From contig CACZYN010000040.1 in NCBI GenBank assembly GCA_902785445.1, positions 1 through 10,468 of the forward strand: a stretch of 10,468 nucleotides of DNA. The letters are read 5' to 3'. The position numbers were made by a program, and so were the translations under genes. The DNA is from an uncultured Anaerovibrio sp. GTDB lineage: Bacteria; Bacillota; Negativicutes; Selenomonadales; Selenomonadaceae. Under the pieces are notes generated by a model. It was not told the origin of the DNA. It ran no database searches and worked only from the letters and a program-made list of their open reading frames with translations. This document shows positions 1-7,265 of the stretch, piece after piece (position 1 is the stretch's first letter; the number at the start of each line of letters is the position of its first letter).

Positions 1-1254
1 GTCTGGATCGGATACAGTATGACCCCAATACCGGATAAAGGACAGCTTGGATGCCTTGCTGAGCTGATAGCTGAGTTCGGCGCCAAAGCCCTTGTACCCC
101 ACCTGATCAAGATAATCATCAAAGGCAGTGTACTTCTCATTCATGAACAAGTTCTGGTCCGCCTTGAGCCAGCTCAAAGCAACCTCCCAATCACCAGTCT
201 TCTTGGCATTACCATAATGCAGTTCAAATACATAACCCTTGGTATTATTTTTTGAACCAATGTAATCATAGCCATAGTTAAACATTTGCTTGGCTGCCAT
301 ATCATCCTCATAGAAACGGTCAGTATTATTGTTGGTAATATATTCACCGGATGCCCACAGCTTGCCCACAATAGGAGTACGGCCATAAATACCGAAATAT
401 CTTTCTGGCTGTTGTTTACCAAAGTAGAGACCGGCATACTGGTCTACAATACGTTTATCGCTCTTCTTGGCAAAAATATGCTTATAATCAAAGAAATACA
501 ACAAACGAGTGTGGCTTGGACCGCTTGGATCATCCTGCTTATATTTTCCATCCTTATATTTCCACTTAACCCGCCCATCATATTCATTACAAAGGTAATC
601 ATGGGCATCATATCCGTAGGAAACCCGGAACAAATCGTTTTTGGTGATATAATACTCACCTAAGAACTGATTGGTACCACCCTTGGACAACCACAATCCT
701 TCACCGACCTTAGCCTTCATGGTACCAATGGTAATGGCACCGGTGTTGGCCTCCTTGCCGAACTTACCAAATTCCTTCTTAACATTGGCCGCATTCAACA
801 AAATCTTATTTTTCTCATAGCCATCTTTATAGCTACCATCATTACCACCAAAGGACATTTCCGTGGTGGACTTGATCTTAATACCGATGTTGGCGGACCA
901 ACCTTCCCCCATATTGGCATCACCATAGAGGCGGAACTCAGACTTCAGCTTGTTCTCCTTGTTGGTTTCCATTTCGATACCGGACTTGATGCTACCAGTC
1001 CAGACGATTTTACTCTTGCTCTTGTCCTTTTTCTTCAGCTGCTCCTTAGTAGCCTTCTCACTGGCTTTAACAGCTTTCAGCTGCTCCTCCAGCTCAGCCA
1101 TCCGCGCCTGCAACTGCGTCATCTGTTCCTCCAGAGTGGCAGCAGATGCATCGGAAGATTTTGCTTCAACTGGCGAGCCACCTACTACACTGGCAGTAAG
1201 GCCGGCTGCCACCAGGCAAGCCAATAACTTTTTGTTACCCTTCAATACTTTCAT
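1..1254 (-). CDS. Outer-membrane porin-like beta-barrel protein with N-terminal coiled coil (3' end outside window)
   Basis: Reading leftwards from the ATG at 1254 gives 418 uninterrupted codons to the window edge, so the gene is cut and its C-terminus is unseen. Residues 1-31 form a signal peptide (MKVLKGNKKL basic start, hydrophobic core, cleavage likely after VEA31). Residues about 40-77 are a charged heptad-like coiled coil (LEEQMTQLQARMAELEEQ). From about residue 82 the protein becomes an alternation of short aromatic, Gly and charged strands (TGSIKSGIEME, EFRLYGDANMG, RVSYGYDAHDY, KGYVFELHYGNA), typical of Gram-negative porin barrels. It would be an outer-membrane channel. Unlike OmpM-type proteins of Negativicutes, no SLH domain precedes the coiled coil. 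The Shine-Dalgarno GAGGGGGAG lies 4 nt before the ATG. Codons are biased (AAG, GGT, ATC), suggesting high expression. Specificity cannot be told; phosphate-ester uptake is only a guess from its position 133 nt downstream of the phytase. Confidence 0.8.
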   Translation of the reverse strand, partial: MKVLKGNKKLLACLVAAGLTASVVGGSPVEAKSSDASAATLEEQMTQLQARMAELEEQLKAVKASEKATKEQLKKKDKSKSKIVWTGSIKSGIEMETNKENKLKSEFRLYGDANMGEGWSANIGIKIKSTTEMSFGGNDGSYKDGYEKNKILLNAANVKKEFGKFGKEANTGAITIGTMKAKVGEGLWLSKGGTNQFLGEYYITKNDLFRVSYGYDAHDYLCNEYDGRVKWKYKDGKYKQDDPSGPSHTRLLYFFDYKHIFAKKSDKRIVDQYAGLYFGKQQPERYFGIYGRTPIVGKLWASGEYITNNNTDRFYEDDMAAKQMFNYGYDYIGSKNNTKGYVFELHYGNAKKTGDWEVALSWLKADQNLFMNEKYTAFDDYLDQVGYKGFGAELSYQLSKASKLSFIRYWGHTVSDPD

Positions 1255-1271
1255 TTTTCTCCCCCTCATTT

Positions 1272-1287
1272 TAGATTGCATAATCTA
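1272..1287 (-). repeat. 6-bp inverted repeat in the porin 5' leader
   Basis: TAGATT and AATCTA face each other across 4 nt, just upstream of the porin Shine-Dalgarno at 1259-1267. It could form a small leader hairpin or be a protein site. It is weak and AT-rich, so chance is possible. The 133-nt gap between porin and phytase (1255-1387) shows no convincing terminator and no promoter I would defend, so the porin may be partly co-transcribed with the phytase. Confidence 0.3.
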
Positions 1288-1387
1288 GTAGAAAAATAAG
1301 TTCATTTAGTCCCCACAGGGAAATCTATCATATTCGCGAAACCTCGTATTCCCTCCAAGAACACGGCCGCGTTATATGCATTACTAC

Positions 1388-2344
1388 TTAGTCGGTGTAA
1401 CCCTGCTGGTCACACCACTGGCTCCAGCTGATATCCAACTGAGGATGTGCCTTGGCATAATCATAAAAACGCCGGGTAAATTCGGCCCGTTTAGGATAAT
1501 TGGCCTTTTTATATGGGTCAGTGGCCTTTTCCGCTGATTTGCGAACATCCTGACCACCCATCAGCACCTGACGGGTCATGATCTCATCATAACTGAGCTT
1601 ACATGCATTATGAATCATATCCACCATACTAAGGCTGATGGTTGTCCGTCCTACCCCAGCTTCGCAGTGAGCATGAATCCAGGCATTGGCCGGCAAGCTC
1701 TTGTAGAACTCCACAAAGCGGTCAATATTTGCCCTGGTGGGTGCAGAATAATCCATAATCGGAATCCGGAAATACTTTACCCCCATGGACTCCACGAATT
1801 CCTGTTCCGTCATTACTGACTCCACCTTGATAGGAGCGGTAAATACCACGCCTTTATCCTTGGCTTGTATGGCAATATTAACGGTTCCAGCCTTTTGGGC
1901 TTCCTTAAGCAAATTATGTTCCCGTTCATTCACCTGCTCAGCTGTCAACCCTTTATTAAAGGTCTTGTAGCGGCTGTACCAGCTTACAGCATGGTCATTG
2001 ATGTAGCCGTGGGACTCGTTGCGCAGGTCCAAAACCACAATATTTTCCACTTCTGCCGGAATCTTTTGCAGCAAGGCTTTGAATTCATTCTTGGCAAAAT
2101 AACTGCTGCCAGAAATCCGTAAATCCTTTAGCCCCTCCTGGGTGGGATAAATATCATTTTGGGCCCGTTTGAACTTCCCTTTGGAGGCTGCCCGATATTC
2201 ATTGGGCATTTTGTCCGTTCCCGCAATGCGGTCAAACTTTAAAACCTGTACTCCTACTTCCGGTTCGGCCGCCATTACCAGACCACAGCTCAACAAAACC
2301 AGCATTGCCAATATTATTGACGCCCACCGGGTAATCTGCTTCAT
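1388..2344 (-). CDS. phyA: PTP-like myo-inositol hexakisphosphate phosphatase (cysteine phytase, PhyA type)
   Basis: This secreted phytase removes phosphates from phytate through a covalent phosphocysteine. The 318 residues fit the family (S. ruminantium PhyA is slightly longer). The P-loop HCEAGVGRT is at 226-234, with nucleophile C227 and phosphate-binding R233. The general-acid loop is IMDYSAPT around D198, followed by NIDRFVEFYKSLP, as in PhyA. The substrate specificity of PTP-like phytases is conserved, ending at inositol 2-phosphate in the best-studied members. Residues 1-26 are an export signal. Cleavage after MAA26 is plausible, but LLSC20 could be a lipobox, so either a soluble periplasmic enzyme or a lipoprotein is possible. 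The start is supported by AAGGGGTGA 6 nt upstream. The gene has its own promoter, and a terminator insulates it from the upstream phosphoesterase operon. A role in protein dephosphorylation is less likely given the PhyA-type P-loop and the iolG neighbour. Confidence 0.92.
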   Translation of the reverse strand: MKQITRWASIILAMLVLLSCGLVMAAEPEVGVQVLKFDRIAGTDKMPNEYRAASKGKFKRAQNDIYPTQEGLKDLRISGSSYFAKNEFKALLQKIPAEVENIVVLDLRNESHGYINDHAVSWYSRYKTFNKGLTAEQVNEREHNLLKEAQKAGTVNIAIQAKDKGVVFTAPIKVESVMTEQEFVESMGVKYFRIPIMDYSAPTRANIDRFVEFYKSLPANAWIHAHCEAGVGRTTISLSMVDMIHNACKLSYDEIMTRQVLMGGQDVRKSAEKATDPYKKANYPKRAEFTRRFYDYAKAHPQLDISWSQWCDQQGYTD

Positions 2345-2373
2345 CCAATCACCCCTTTTAATTTTCTATTCAT

Positions 2374-2402
2374 ATTGTATATGTTTTGCTCATATTTTGC
2401 AA
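2374..2402 (-). promoter_or_regulatory. Probable sigma-A promoter of the phytase gene
   Basis: On the minus strand TTGCAA (2402-2397) and TACAAT (2379-2374) are separated by exactly 17 nt, giving a leader of about 25 nt before the ATG at 2344. Inside the spacer GCAAAA occurs twice, 11 nt apart, about one helical turn, a layout compatible with a direct-repeat activator site. A perfect TTGACA lies further upstream (2482-2477) but has no well-spaced -10. The rest of the 280-nt gap up to 2624 holds the terminator at 2530-2564 and one TTAGCA hexamer at 2505-2510. Confidence 0.5.
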
Positions 2403-2529
2403 CGATATTTGTATCAAAAAGCAATTATTCATATCTTTGCCCCCTTATTTATCGCAAGATATTGTAGAAAATATTCTGTCAATTAAGGTAATCAAATAAG
2501 AATTTTAGCAAAAAGTTGTCACTTTAAAC

Positions 2530-2564
2530 AAAAAATCGGACTGTGCCAGCCAGTCCGATTTTTT
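2530..2564. terminator. Bidirectional Rho-independent terminator after the transporter/phosphoesterase operon
   Basis: TCGGACTG (2536-2543) pairs perfectly with CAGTCCGA (2551-2558) across a 7-nt loop. Six A precede and six T follow, so the structure works as an intrinsic terminator on either strand. It lies 61 nt past the end of the large phosphoesterase on the minus strand and separates that operon from the phytase promoter. Confidence 0.93.
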
Positions 2565-2624
2565 CCGTATTACATTTCATACTATCTTTTGCGATTTTTT
2601 ATCTCTATAAGCACTGTTTAGTTT

Positions 2625-5540
2625 TTATCCATGGATAACATCGGTATACTCCGGAAACTCCCTTAAACGATCTGGCGATTCAAAACCAATAGCCCCCAGC
2701 ATACGCCCCTTTTCCCAGGACGGACGAGTTGACCAAACCATCGTCGATTCATCCACTCCGTTAGTTGTTGCTACCTCATAGGATTCCACCACCGGAGCAA
2801 ATACTCCCTTGGAACCAACTGCCGCACTAAAGTCCGTAGTGATGCGCAGGAACTGGGCTTGAGGCAATATGGTCAAATCTATCACATTTTCACCGTCCCG
2901 AAGCACTATCTCCAAGCGGCCTTTAATAGAGGTTTCATCATCGGATACCTCCACCACAGCCCGCAGGCTGGAACCCACTGGAACCTTTACTTGGGCCTTC
3001 AGTGTCTGATACTTCCAATATTTTTTCTCTGCCAGATATTCCTGACAGTATACGGCTGGATGCCGCCATTCAGTAATATGCTGTCCCGTATTTGCAATAT
3101 TATCCAAATCCAGCCATACCGCCAAAGCTTCCTGTTGCGGTCCCAACTGATCCGGTGATTGCCCAATCTGTTGGTTCTCTGCTGCTGTCAAGCCTCTTTT
3201 ATAAAACCGCACCTGACTTATGGCTGCCGGCAAATGAGTATAATACTTTGGCCGTCCCAGCTCGGGAATAACATGGCCAATGTAGGAATAACCCACAAAA
3301 ATTGGTTCAGTATCCCACTGACGGAGCTGAACCTCCCCATCAATTCCCGCAATGTGAGCCACCGCTTCATCATCCACATAGGATACGCCCCCTTGGGTCT
3401 TATCAAAGGACAAGGTGTACTGCGCCCATCTTCCAACAGCGGCCTCACCGCCCTGCCAGGAATACTCCGTAATACCATGACAGGTCCCCCATTTCAGGCC
3501 TCCTTGGCGCTCGATTACCATGCGCATAAGGTAAGTGGCCCCCCAGCCCACGGATTTGCCGCGAACCATGAGCGGATTATGACTCATTTCATCCGGTTCG
3601 GCCAAGCGCTCTACCTTGGCACTAACCACGCCGGTAAAGCCCTCCTTCGCCACCAAATCGGGATTAGCCGGGATTTCAATATAATCACCATAATTATCCA
3701 AATAAATCACGGTTTTCCCCTGTTCAGTTATAACTCTTGGGCTGCCATGCAACAGGGCATCATGGCCGTGGCCGGACCGATCGGCAATGCGTGGCACCGC
3801 CTGGATGCCACCTTCCACATAAACCGTCTTGGGTGGCAAGCCTCCCAAGCTCACCTTATATTCACCAGCCCGCTGAAAATGGTAGCTAAACTCTACGCAA
3901 CGCCGTTCATGGGGGCGGAAGGTAATTCGCTTGGTTTCCACCAAGTCAGTATTTATATGTAATGATACATCCACCGTAAGGGTCTTGTATAAATGATTAA
4001 TGGCTTCAGCACTAATTGTCAGGCAATCCGCCTCTGTCCCCTCACCAATAAACGCCCGTTGATGTTCATAGGTTATCTGGGGAGCATCAATTATATCCAC
4101 ATCCTGCTCCGCCCCCAGAACACTTATTTTATGTCGCCATTCTCCCCGGGGTTGATAATACGCCACAATCTGACGCCGTTCCTTGGGCTGCAACAATACT
4201 ACCCGGCTCTCCTCCGGCTCCCCGAACAGATTAATCTCGTGGCGAACGCCATCATCCTCCACCGGCAATACTACCGTGGCCAGCCCCTCACCAGTATTCC
4301 AGGCTACAGCCCTTATCTCCACCAACCCACTGTCATTCAGGCAACGAATAGATGGGGCCAGCACCTCCACCTGCGGAGCTGCATGGGTAATGCGAACTGT
4401 ATCCACCAGCTTATCCGGCTGTCCTGACTGGAAACCATAAATCTTATATAGAAGCTCTTCCGAAGTAGCCTCCAATATGCCATAGTTGCTATTGCCCATA
4501 GCCACTACTTCCGGAAAATCTCCCAACAGCCGCTTGTCGTCACCGCCTACATCAAACTCTGCCATAGGGTCCTGGGTACTGCCCTGACAGACATAGACTG
4601 TCCGAGCTCCCACCTCCGGATCTACGGAAACGGATTTAATGTAATAATGGAGATGCCCACCAATGACTAAATCTACGCCGCAGCGTTCTGCCAAAGGCAC
4701 AATATAACGGTTGTTAAAAATGTCCGTATATGGATGATGGGTAATCAATACCCGCCAGGAGGCTTTTTGGGCTGCCTCACTCCGTAAATCCCCTTCTATC
4801 CATTCCAAAGTGTTCCGAATCTGCTGCCGCAGGGAATCGTCTGCCACCTGGCCGGAATTCACCGCATTCATCTCAAACAGGCCCCAAGGATTACTGTTCA
4901 CCATAACGATATGGGCCGGACCATAATCAAAAGAAAAAGTAAATCCACCATCCGGAGAATTTACTGTCTTAGCCTGCCGGGAGGCAAAAAGCAAATCATA
5001 AAATGGTCCATCGTCATGATTGCCTACAATATGATAAGCAGGCAGCCGACGCAATTCCTCCGGCAACCGGGCAAACCAGTTGTTCACATACTGCTCGTGC
5101 TGATAGCCGGTACCAAAGGAAATATCACCACCATGTAATAAAAGCTCCGGACGCTGTTCCCTGAGCATTTGTTTAAATGCTTCATTAGTATAGAACAGAT
5201 GGGAATCGGATACCGTGACACACCGAATACGTTCCGGGTTCTCCGCCAAAGTTGTAAAACTTGCCCTTAACAGCTCGCCATCCTCGGCGCAAACTGCATA
5301 TTCATATTCCGTCTCTGGCTGCAGATCAGACAATACAGCAGTATACAGGCAGTACCCCGCCGGATTATCCGGGCAGTCTGGTTCCCGTTCCTGTTCCGGG
5401 GTTATACAATATTGTTTGCCATTGACCGTCTGATAAACTAACTGAAGCTTTTCCGGCTGCTCCATCTCCCAAACTATGGTTATTGTATGCGGTGTTGGAG
5501 CCAAAAGCCACGGTCCGTTAGCAATGTTTACTGTACTCAT
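2625..5540 (-). CDS. Large multidomain metallophosphoesterase: PAP-type Fn3 + calcineurin-like catalytic + beta-sandwiches + LamG-like, no signal peptide
   Basis: A phosphomono- or diesterase with a dinuclear metal site. Residues 1-98 resemble the fibronectin-III-like N-domain of purple acid phosphatases (WLLAPTPHTITIVWEM, LQPETEYEYAV). The catalytic domain (about 105-370) has D112-S-H114, GGD139, GNHD 173-176, H268-H269 and GGHLH 294-298, so all metal ligands are present. GNHDD is also seen in GpdQ-like phosphodiesterases. Two beta-sandwich segments (about 390-480, 485-575) link to a LamG/concanavalin-like domain (about 580-795, starting DRSGHGHDA) and a C-terminal beta-rich domain (about 805-925). 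The N-terminus (MSTVNIANGPWLL) has no hydrophobic signal. The start is fixed by GGGGAGGA 6 nt upstream, in the 15-nt gap after the transporter stop. A cytoplasmic enzyme hydrolysing the transporter's imported substrate is the simplest reading (inference). Inositol monophosphate and glycerophosphoinositol are candidate substrates, unproven. Confidence 0.85.
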   Translation of the reverse strand: MSTVNIANGPWLLAPTPHTITIVWEMEQPEKLQLVYQTVNGKQYCITPEQEREPDCPDNPAGYCLYTAVLSDLQPETEYEYAVCAEDGELLRASFTTLAENPERIRCVTVSDSHLFYTNEAFKQMLREQRPELLLHGGDISFGTGYQHEQYVNNWFARLPEELRRLPAYHIVGNHDDGPFYDLLFASRQAKTVNSPDGGFTFSFDYGPAHIVMVNSNPWGLFEMNAVNSGQVADDSLRQQIRNTLEWIEGDLRSEAAQKASWRVLITHHPYTDIFNNRYIVPLAERCGVDLVIGGHLHYYIKSVSVDPEVGARTVYVCQGSTQDPMAEFDVGGDDKRLLGDFPEVVAMGNSNYGILEATSEELLYKIYGFQSGQPDKLVDTVRITHAAPQVEVLAPSIRCLNDSGLVEIRAVAWNTGEGLATVVLPVEDDGVRHEINLFGEPEESRVVLLQPKERRQIVAYYQPRGEWRHKISVLGAEQDVDIIDAPQITYEHQRAFIGEGTEADCLTISAEAINHLYKTLTVDVSLHINTDLVETKRITFRPHERRCVEFSYHFQRAGEYKVSLGGLPPKTVYVEGGIQAVPRIADRSGHGHDALLHGSPRVITEQGKTVIYLDNYGDYIEIPANPDLVAKEGFTGVVSAKVERLAEPDEMSHNPLMVRGKSVGWGATYLMRMVIERQGGLKWGTCHGITEYSWQGGEAAVGRWAQYTLSFDKTQGGVSYVDDEAVAHIAGIDGEVQLRQWDTEPIFVGYSYIGHVIPELGRPKYYTHLPAAISQVRFYKRGLTAAENQQIGQSPDQLGPQQEALAVWLDLDNIANTGQHITEWRHPAVYCQEYLAEKKYWKYQTLKAQVKVPVGSSLRAVVEVSDDETSIKGRLEIVLRDGENVIDLTILPQAQFLRITTDFSAAVGSKGVFAPVVESYEVATTNGVDESTMVWSTRPSWEKGRMLGAIGFESPDRLREFPEYTDVIHG

Positions 5541-5555
5541 TTTGTATCCTCCCCA

Positions 5556-6905
5556 TCAGGCTGCCGTTTCCTCTTTGCTATTTTTCTTTGCCCAAAGAGT
5601 TGGAACAACCAGCAGGGTCATAACGGCAACTGAACCCATCCAGAACGCCATTATCATATCAAAATTATAAGTGATTTGTCCATCTACCATTGTTTGAGCC
5701 GAGGACATCAGGAAGCCATTTACCACATCCTGCAGTGCAGCCCCGCCGTAAGCCATCAAGCCAATAACTCCCATGGCGGCTCCCGTTGCCTTACGAGGAC
5801 AAAGATCAACGGCCAACAAGCCTCCTACGAAACTGAGACAGCCACCCAGTCCGAAACCAAATACGGCTACACAAAGGGCAGCCATAGATGGTTCACCGGC
5901 TGGTACCAAGCAAACCCCGGAAATACCGGCAAACATGATGCAACCAAAAACTATGGTTGTAACGGAATGATGGGATTTAAAAATCTTATCGGAAATAATA
6001 CCGGACAGACAGCCACCGATACCGCCCAATACCGGTGACAAGGACATGATACTACCGGCTGTTACCAAATCAAATCCTTTGTCTTCCTGGAGGAAAATAA
6101 CTCCCCAGCTGCTGATGGAGTACCGGGAAATACCCAGGCAAATTGCTGCAATGCCCAACAACCATACATAGGGATTCTTCAGTACCATCATCTGGGCTTC
6201 CTTCTTGGAAACAGACTGCTCTTTTTTCTCCTGTACAGCCTCCCCCTCAAATTCGTTGGCACTAGGTAAGCCATAGGTCTCCGGCCGGTCCCGCATAAAA
6301 TAATACATGATGAAAGCCAGAACCACACAAATCAAGCCCGGCAACAGGAAAGCAGAATGCCAACCAAAGGCTACAATTATAACTGCCGTTACCAGATAAG
6401 TGGCACCTTCACCTACGTAATGAGCTATATTAAACAATCCATAATAAGTAGCTAACTGACTCTTGGAAAACCATTGGGACAGCGACACGGTACATGGTGC
6501 CGACCCCATGGACTGGAAGCAGCCATTCACAAACCACAAAACCAGAAAAACCAGATAGTTATCCGCAAAACCAAGAATTACGTTCACCACCGCTGCCCCC
6601 AACAGACCTAATGGCACTATTTTCTTGATGTTGCAATAATCAGCAATAAAGCCATTGGCACATTTACCTACAGCAATGGCAATTAACATACCGGCGCCTA
6701 TAAGACCTAACTGAGTTGGTGTAAATCCCGCCTCAATCATTGGTTTCTTGGCCACCCCTAAAGTCATCCGCATAACATAATACATACCATAGCCTAAAAT
6801 CATGGCGGTTACAGCCTGAATTCGGGCCGAATGGTACATTTTCTTTATGAGATCCTCATCTTGGATGCGGGGTTTGTCCTCGCCAGTTAAAAACCATTTA
6901 AACAT
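5556..6905 (-). CDS. Organophosphate:phosphate antiporter (OPA family, GlpT/UhpT-like MFS transporter)
   Basis: An inner-membrane major facilitator of 449 residues with about 12 hydrophobic segments, the family's normal size. OPA hallmarks are clear. R46 in YYVMRMTLGVAKKPM matches GlpT R45, H162 in NIAHYVGEG matches GlpT H165, and R261 in ISRYSISSWGVIFL matches GlpT R269. These are the residues that bind the phosphate group in E. coli GlpT. A charged central loop (about 215-240) separates the two halves, and the C-terminus is charged (WAKKNSKEE). The protein should exchange a phosphorylated solute for inorganic phosphate. Glycerol-3-phosphate and hexose phosphates are the known substrates of the family. 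The operon partner phosphoesterase, the nearby phytase and iolG suggest an inositol phosphate or glycerophosphoinositol here (inference). The Shine-Dalgarno GGGAGAGG sits 7 nt before the ATG. It is the first gene of the operon and is divergent from the AraC regulator. Confidence 0.9.
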   Translation of the reverse strand: MFKWFLTGEDKPRIQDEDLIKKMYHSARIQAVTAMILGYGMYYVMRMTLGVAKKPMIEAGFTPTQLGLIGAGMLIAIAVGKCANGFIADYCNIKKIVPLGLLGAAVVNVILGFADNYLVFLVLWFVNGCFQSMGSAPCTVSLSQWFSKSQLATYYGLFNIAHYVGEGATYLVTAVIIVAFGWHSAFLLPGLICVVLAFIMYYFMRDRPETYGLPSANEFEGEAVQEKKEQSVSKKEAQMMVLKNPYVWLLGIAAICLGISRYSISSWGVIFLQEDKGFDLVTAGSIMSLSPVLGGIGGCLSGIISDKIFKSHHSVTTIVFGCIMFAGISGVCLVPAGEPSMAALCVAVFGFGLGGCLSFVGGLLAVDLCPRKATGAAMGVIGLMAYGGAALQDVVNGFLMSSAQTMVDGQITYNFDMIMAFWMGSVAVMTLLVVPTLWAKKNSKEETAA

Positions 6906-6906
6906 C

Positions 6907-6936
6907 TTAAAACCTCTCCCTTAAAATATTTTTCAT
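6907..6936 (-). other. Possible 9-codon leader ORF in front of the transporter
   Basis: On the minus strand ATG at 6936 opens MKNILRERF and stops with TAA at 6909-6907, one base before the transporter ATG at 6905. GGGGGAGG (6954-6947) precedes it by 10 nt, a slightly long Shine-Dalgarno spacing. If translated, it would be coupled to the transporter start, whose own Shine-Dalgarno lies inside this ORF. Such short ORFs arise easily by chance, so this is offered only as a candidate. Confidence 0.3.
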
Positions 6937-7048
6937 CTATATGGCACCTCCCCCAAAGAAATGCCGACCCGAGCCACCCTGCTAAAAAGCAATTTTTTGG
7001 TATTTTTTTCATCTTTCCAAAAAAAGACTAGTTTTTTTTCGCAGGATT

Positions 7049-7088
7049 TGCTAATATATAGATGGTTAATTTCTGCTAATATTTAGCA
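7049..7088. promoter_or_regulatory. Candidate operator: repeated TGCTAATATWTAG plus 15-bp palindrome
   Basis: TGCTAATATATAG (7049-7061) is repeated as TGCTAATATTTAG (7074-7086) with one mismatch, 25 nt start to start. The second copy extends into the perfect palindrome TGCTAA-TAT-TTAGCA (7074-7088). On the minus strand the palindrome covers the expected -35 of the transporter operon and the first copy overlaps its -10. This is the best candidate site for the neighbouring regulator, but binding is inferred. Confidence 0.5.
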
Positions 7089-7198
7089 CAACATTTGCAT
7101 TACATTATCTCTTTATTGCCATTATAGATAAAATTCAGACAACAAACCTTTGAATTCTTGCTCTATTTGATTTATTTTGGCGAAAATATTATGGGATA

Positions 7199-7228
7199 TT
7201 GCTCTTACTCAATATTATTTACTATTAT
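7199..7228 (+). promoter_or_regulatory. Weak candidate promoter of the AraC regulator
   Basis: TTGCTC (7199-7204) and TATTAT (7223-7228) are 18 nt apart and would start transcription about 30 nt before the ATG. The match is moderate and the region is AT-rich, so other placements cannot be excluded. Confidence 0.3.
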
Positions 7229-7265
7229 TCCCTTTTGAAAGCTGCTTTACCCAAAGGAGGATATT

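Larger units (their letters stand above)
6906..7265. promoter_or_regulatory. Divergent control region between transporter operon and AraC regulator
   Basis: A 360-nt AT-rich gap with no gene except the possible 9-codon leader. For the leftward operon the best -10 is TATATA/TATATT on the minus strand (7060-7053), with no good -35, as expected for an activated promoter. Hexamer TGCTAA occurs at 6980-6985, 7049-7054 and 7074-7079, and TTAGCA at 7083-7088. An 11-mer AAAAAGCAATT (6984-6994) is also found upstream of the phytase (2416-2426), at a similar distance from the start codon (79 and 72 nt). Confidence 0.55.

Noticed and set aside
286..663. 125-codon plus-strand frame, and similar ones near 950-1288
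   Set aside because: Antisense to the porin frame, which has a signal peptide, coiled coil and strong ribosome site.
1288..1387. Possible porin promoter (TTGGAG ... TATGAT, minus strand)
   Set aside because: The spacer is 20 nt, too long for a confident call.
2477..2482. Perfect TTGACA (minus strand) upstream of the phytase
   Set aside because: No good -10 at 16-18 nt; TACAAT follows too closely (10 nt). The TTGCAA-N17-TACAAT pair at 2374-2402 is better spaced.
3159..3962. 267-codon open frame on the plus strand
   Set aside because: Antisense to the metallophosphoesterase, starts with TTG without a Shine-Dalgarno, and its translation shows no recognisable domain. The opposite strand carries a complete multidomain protein.
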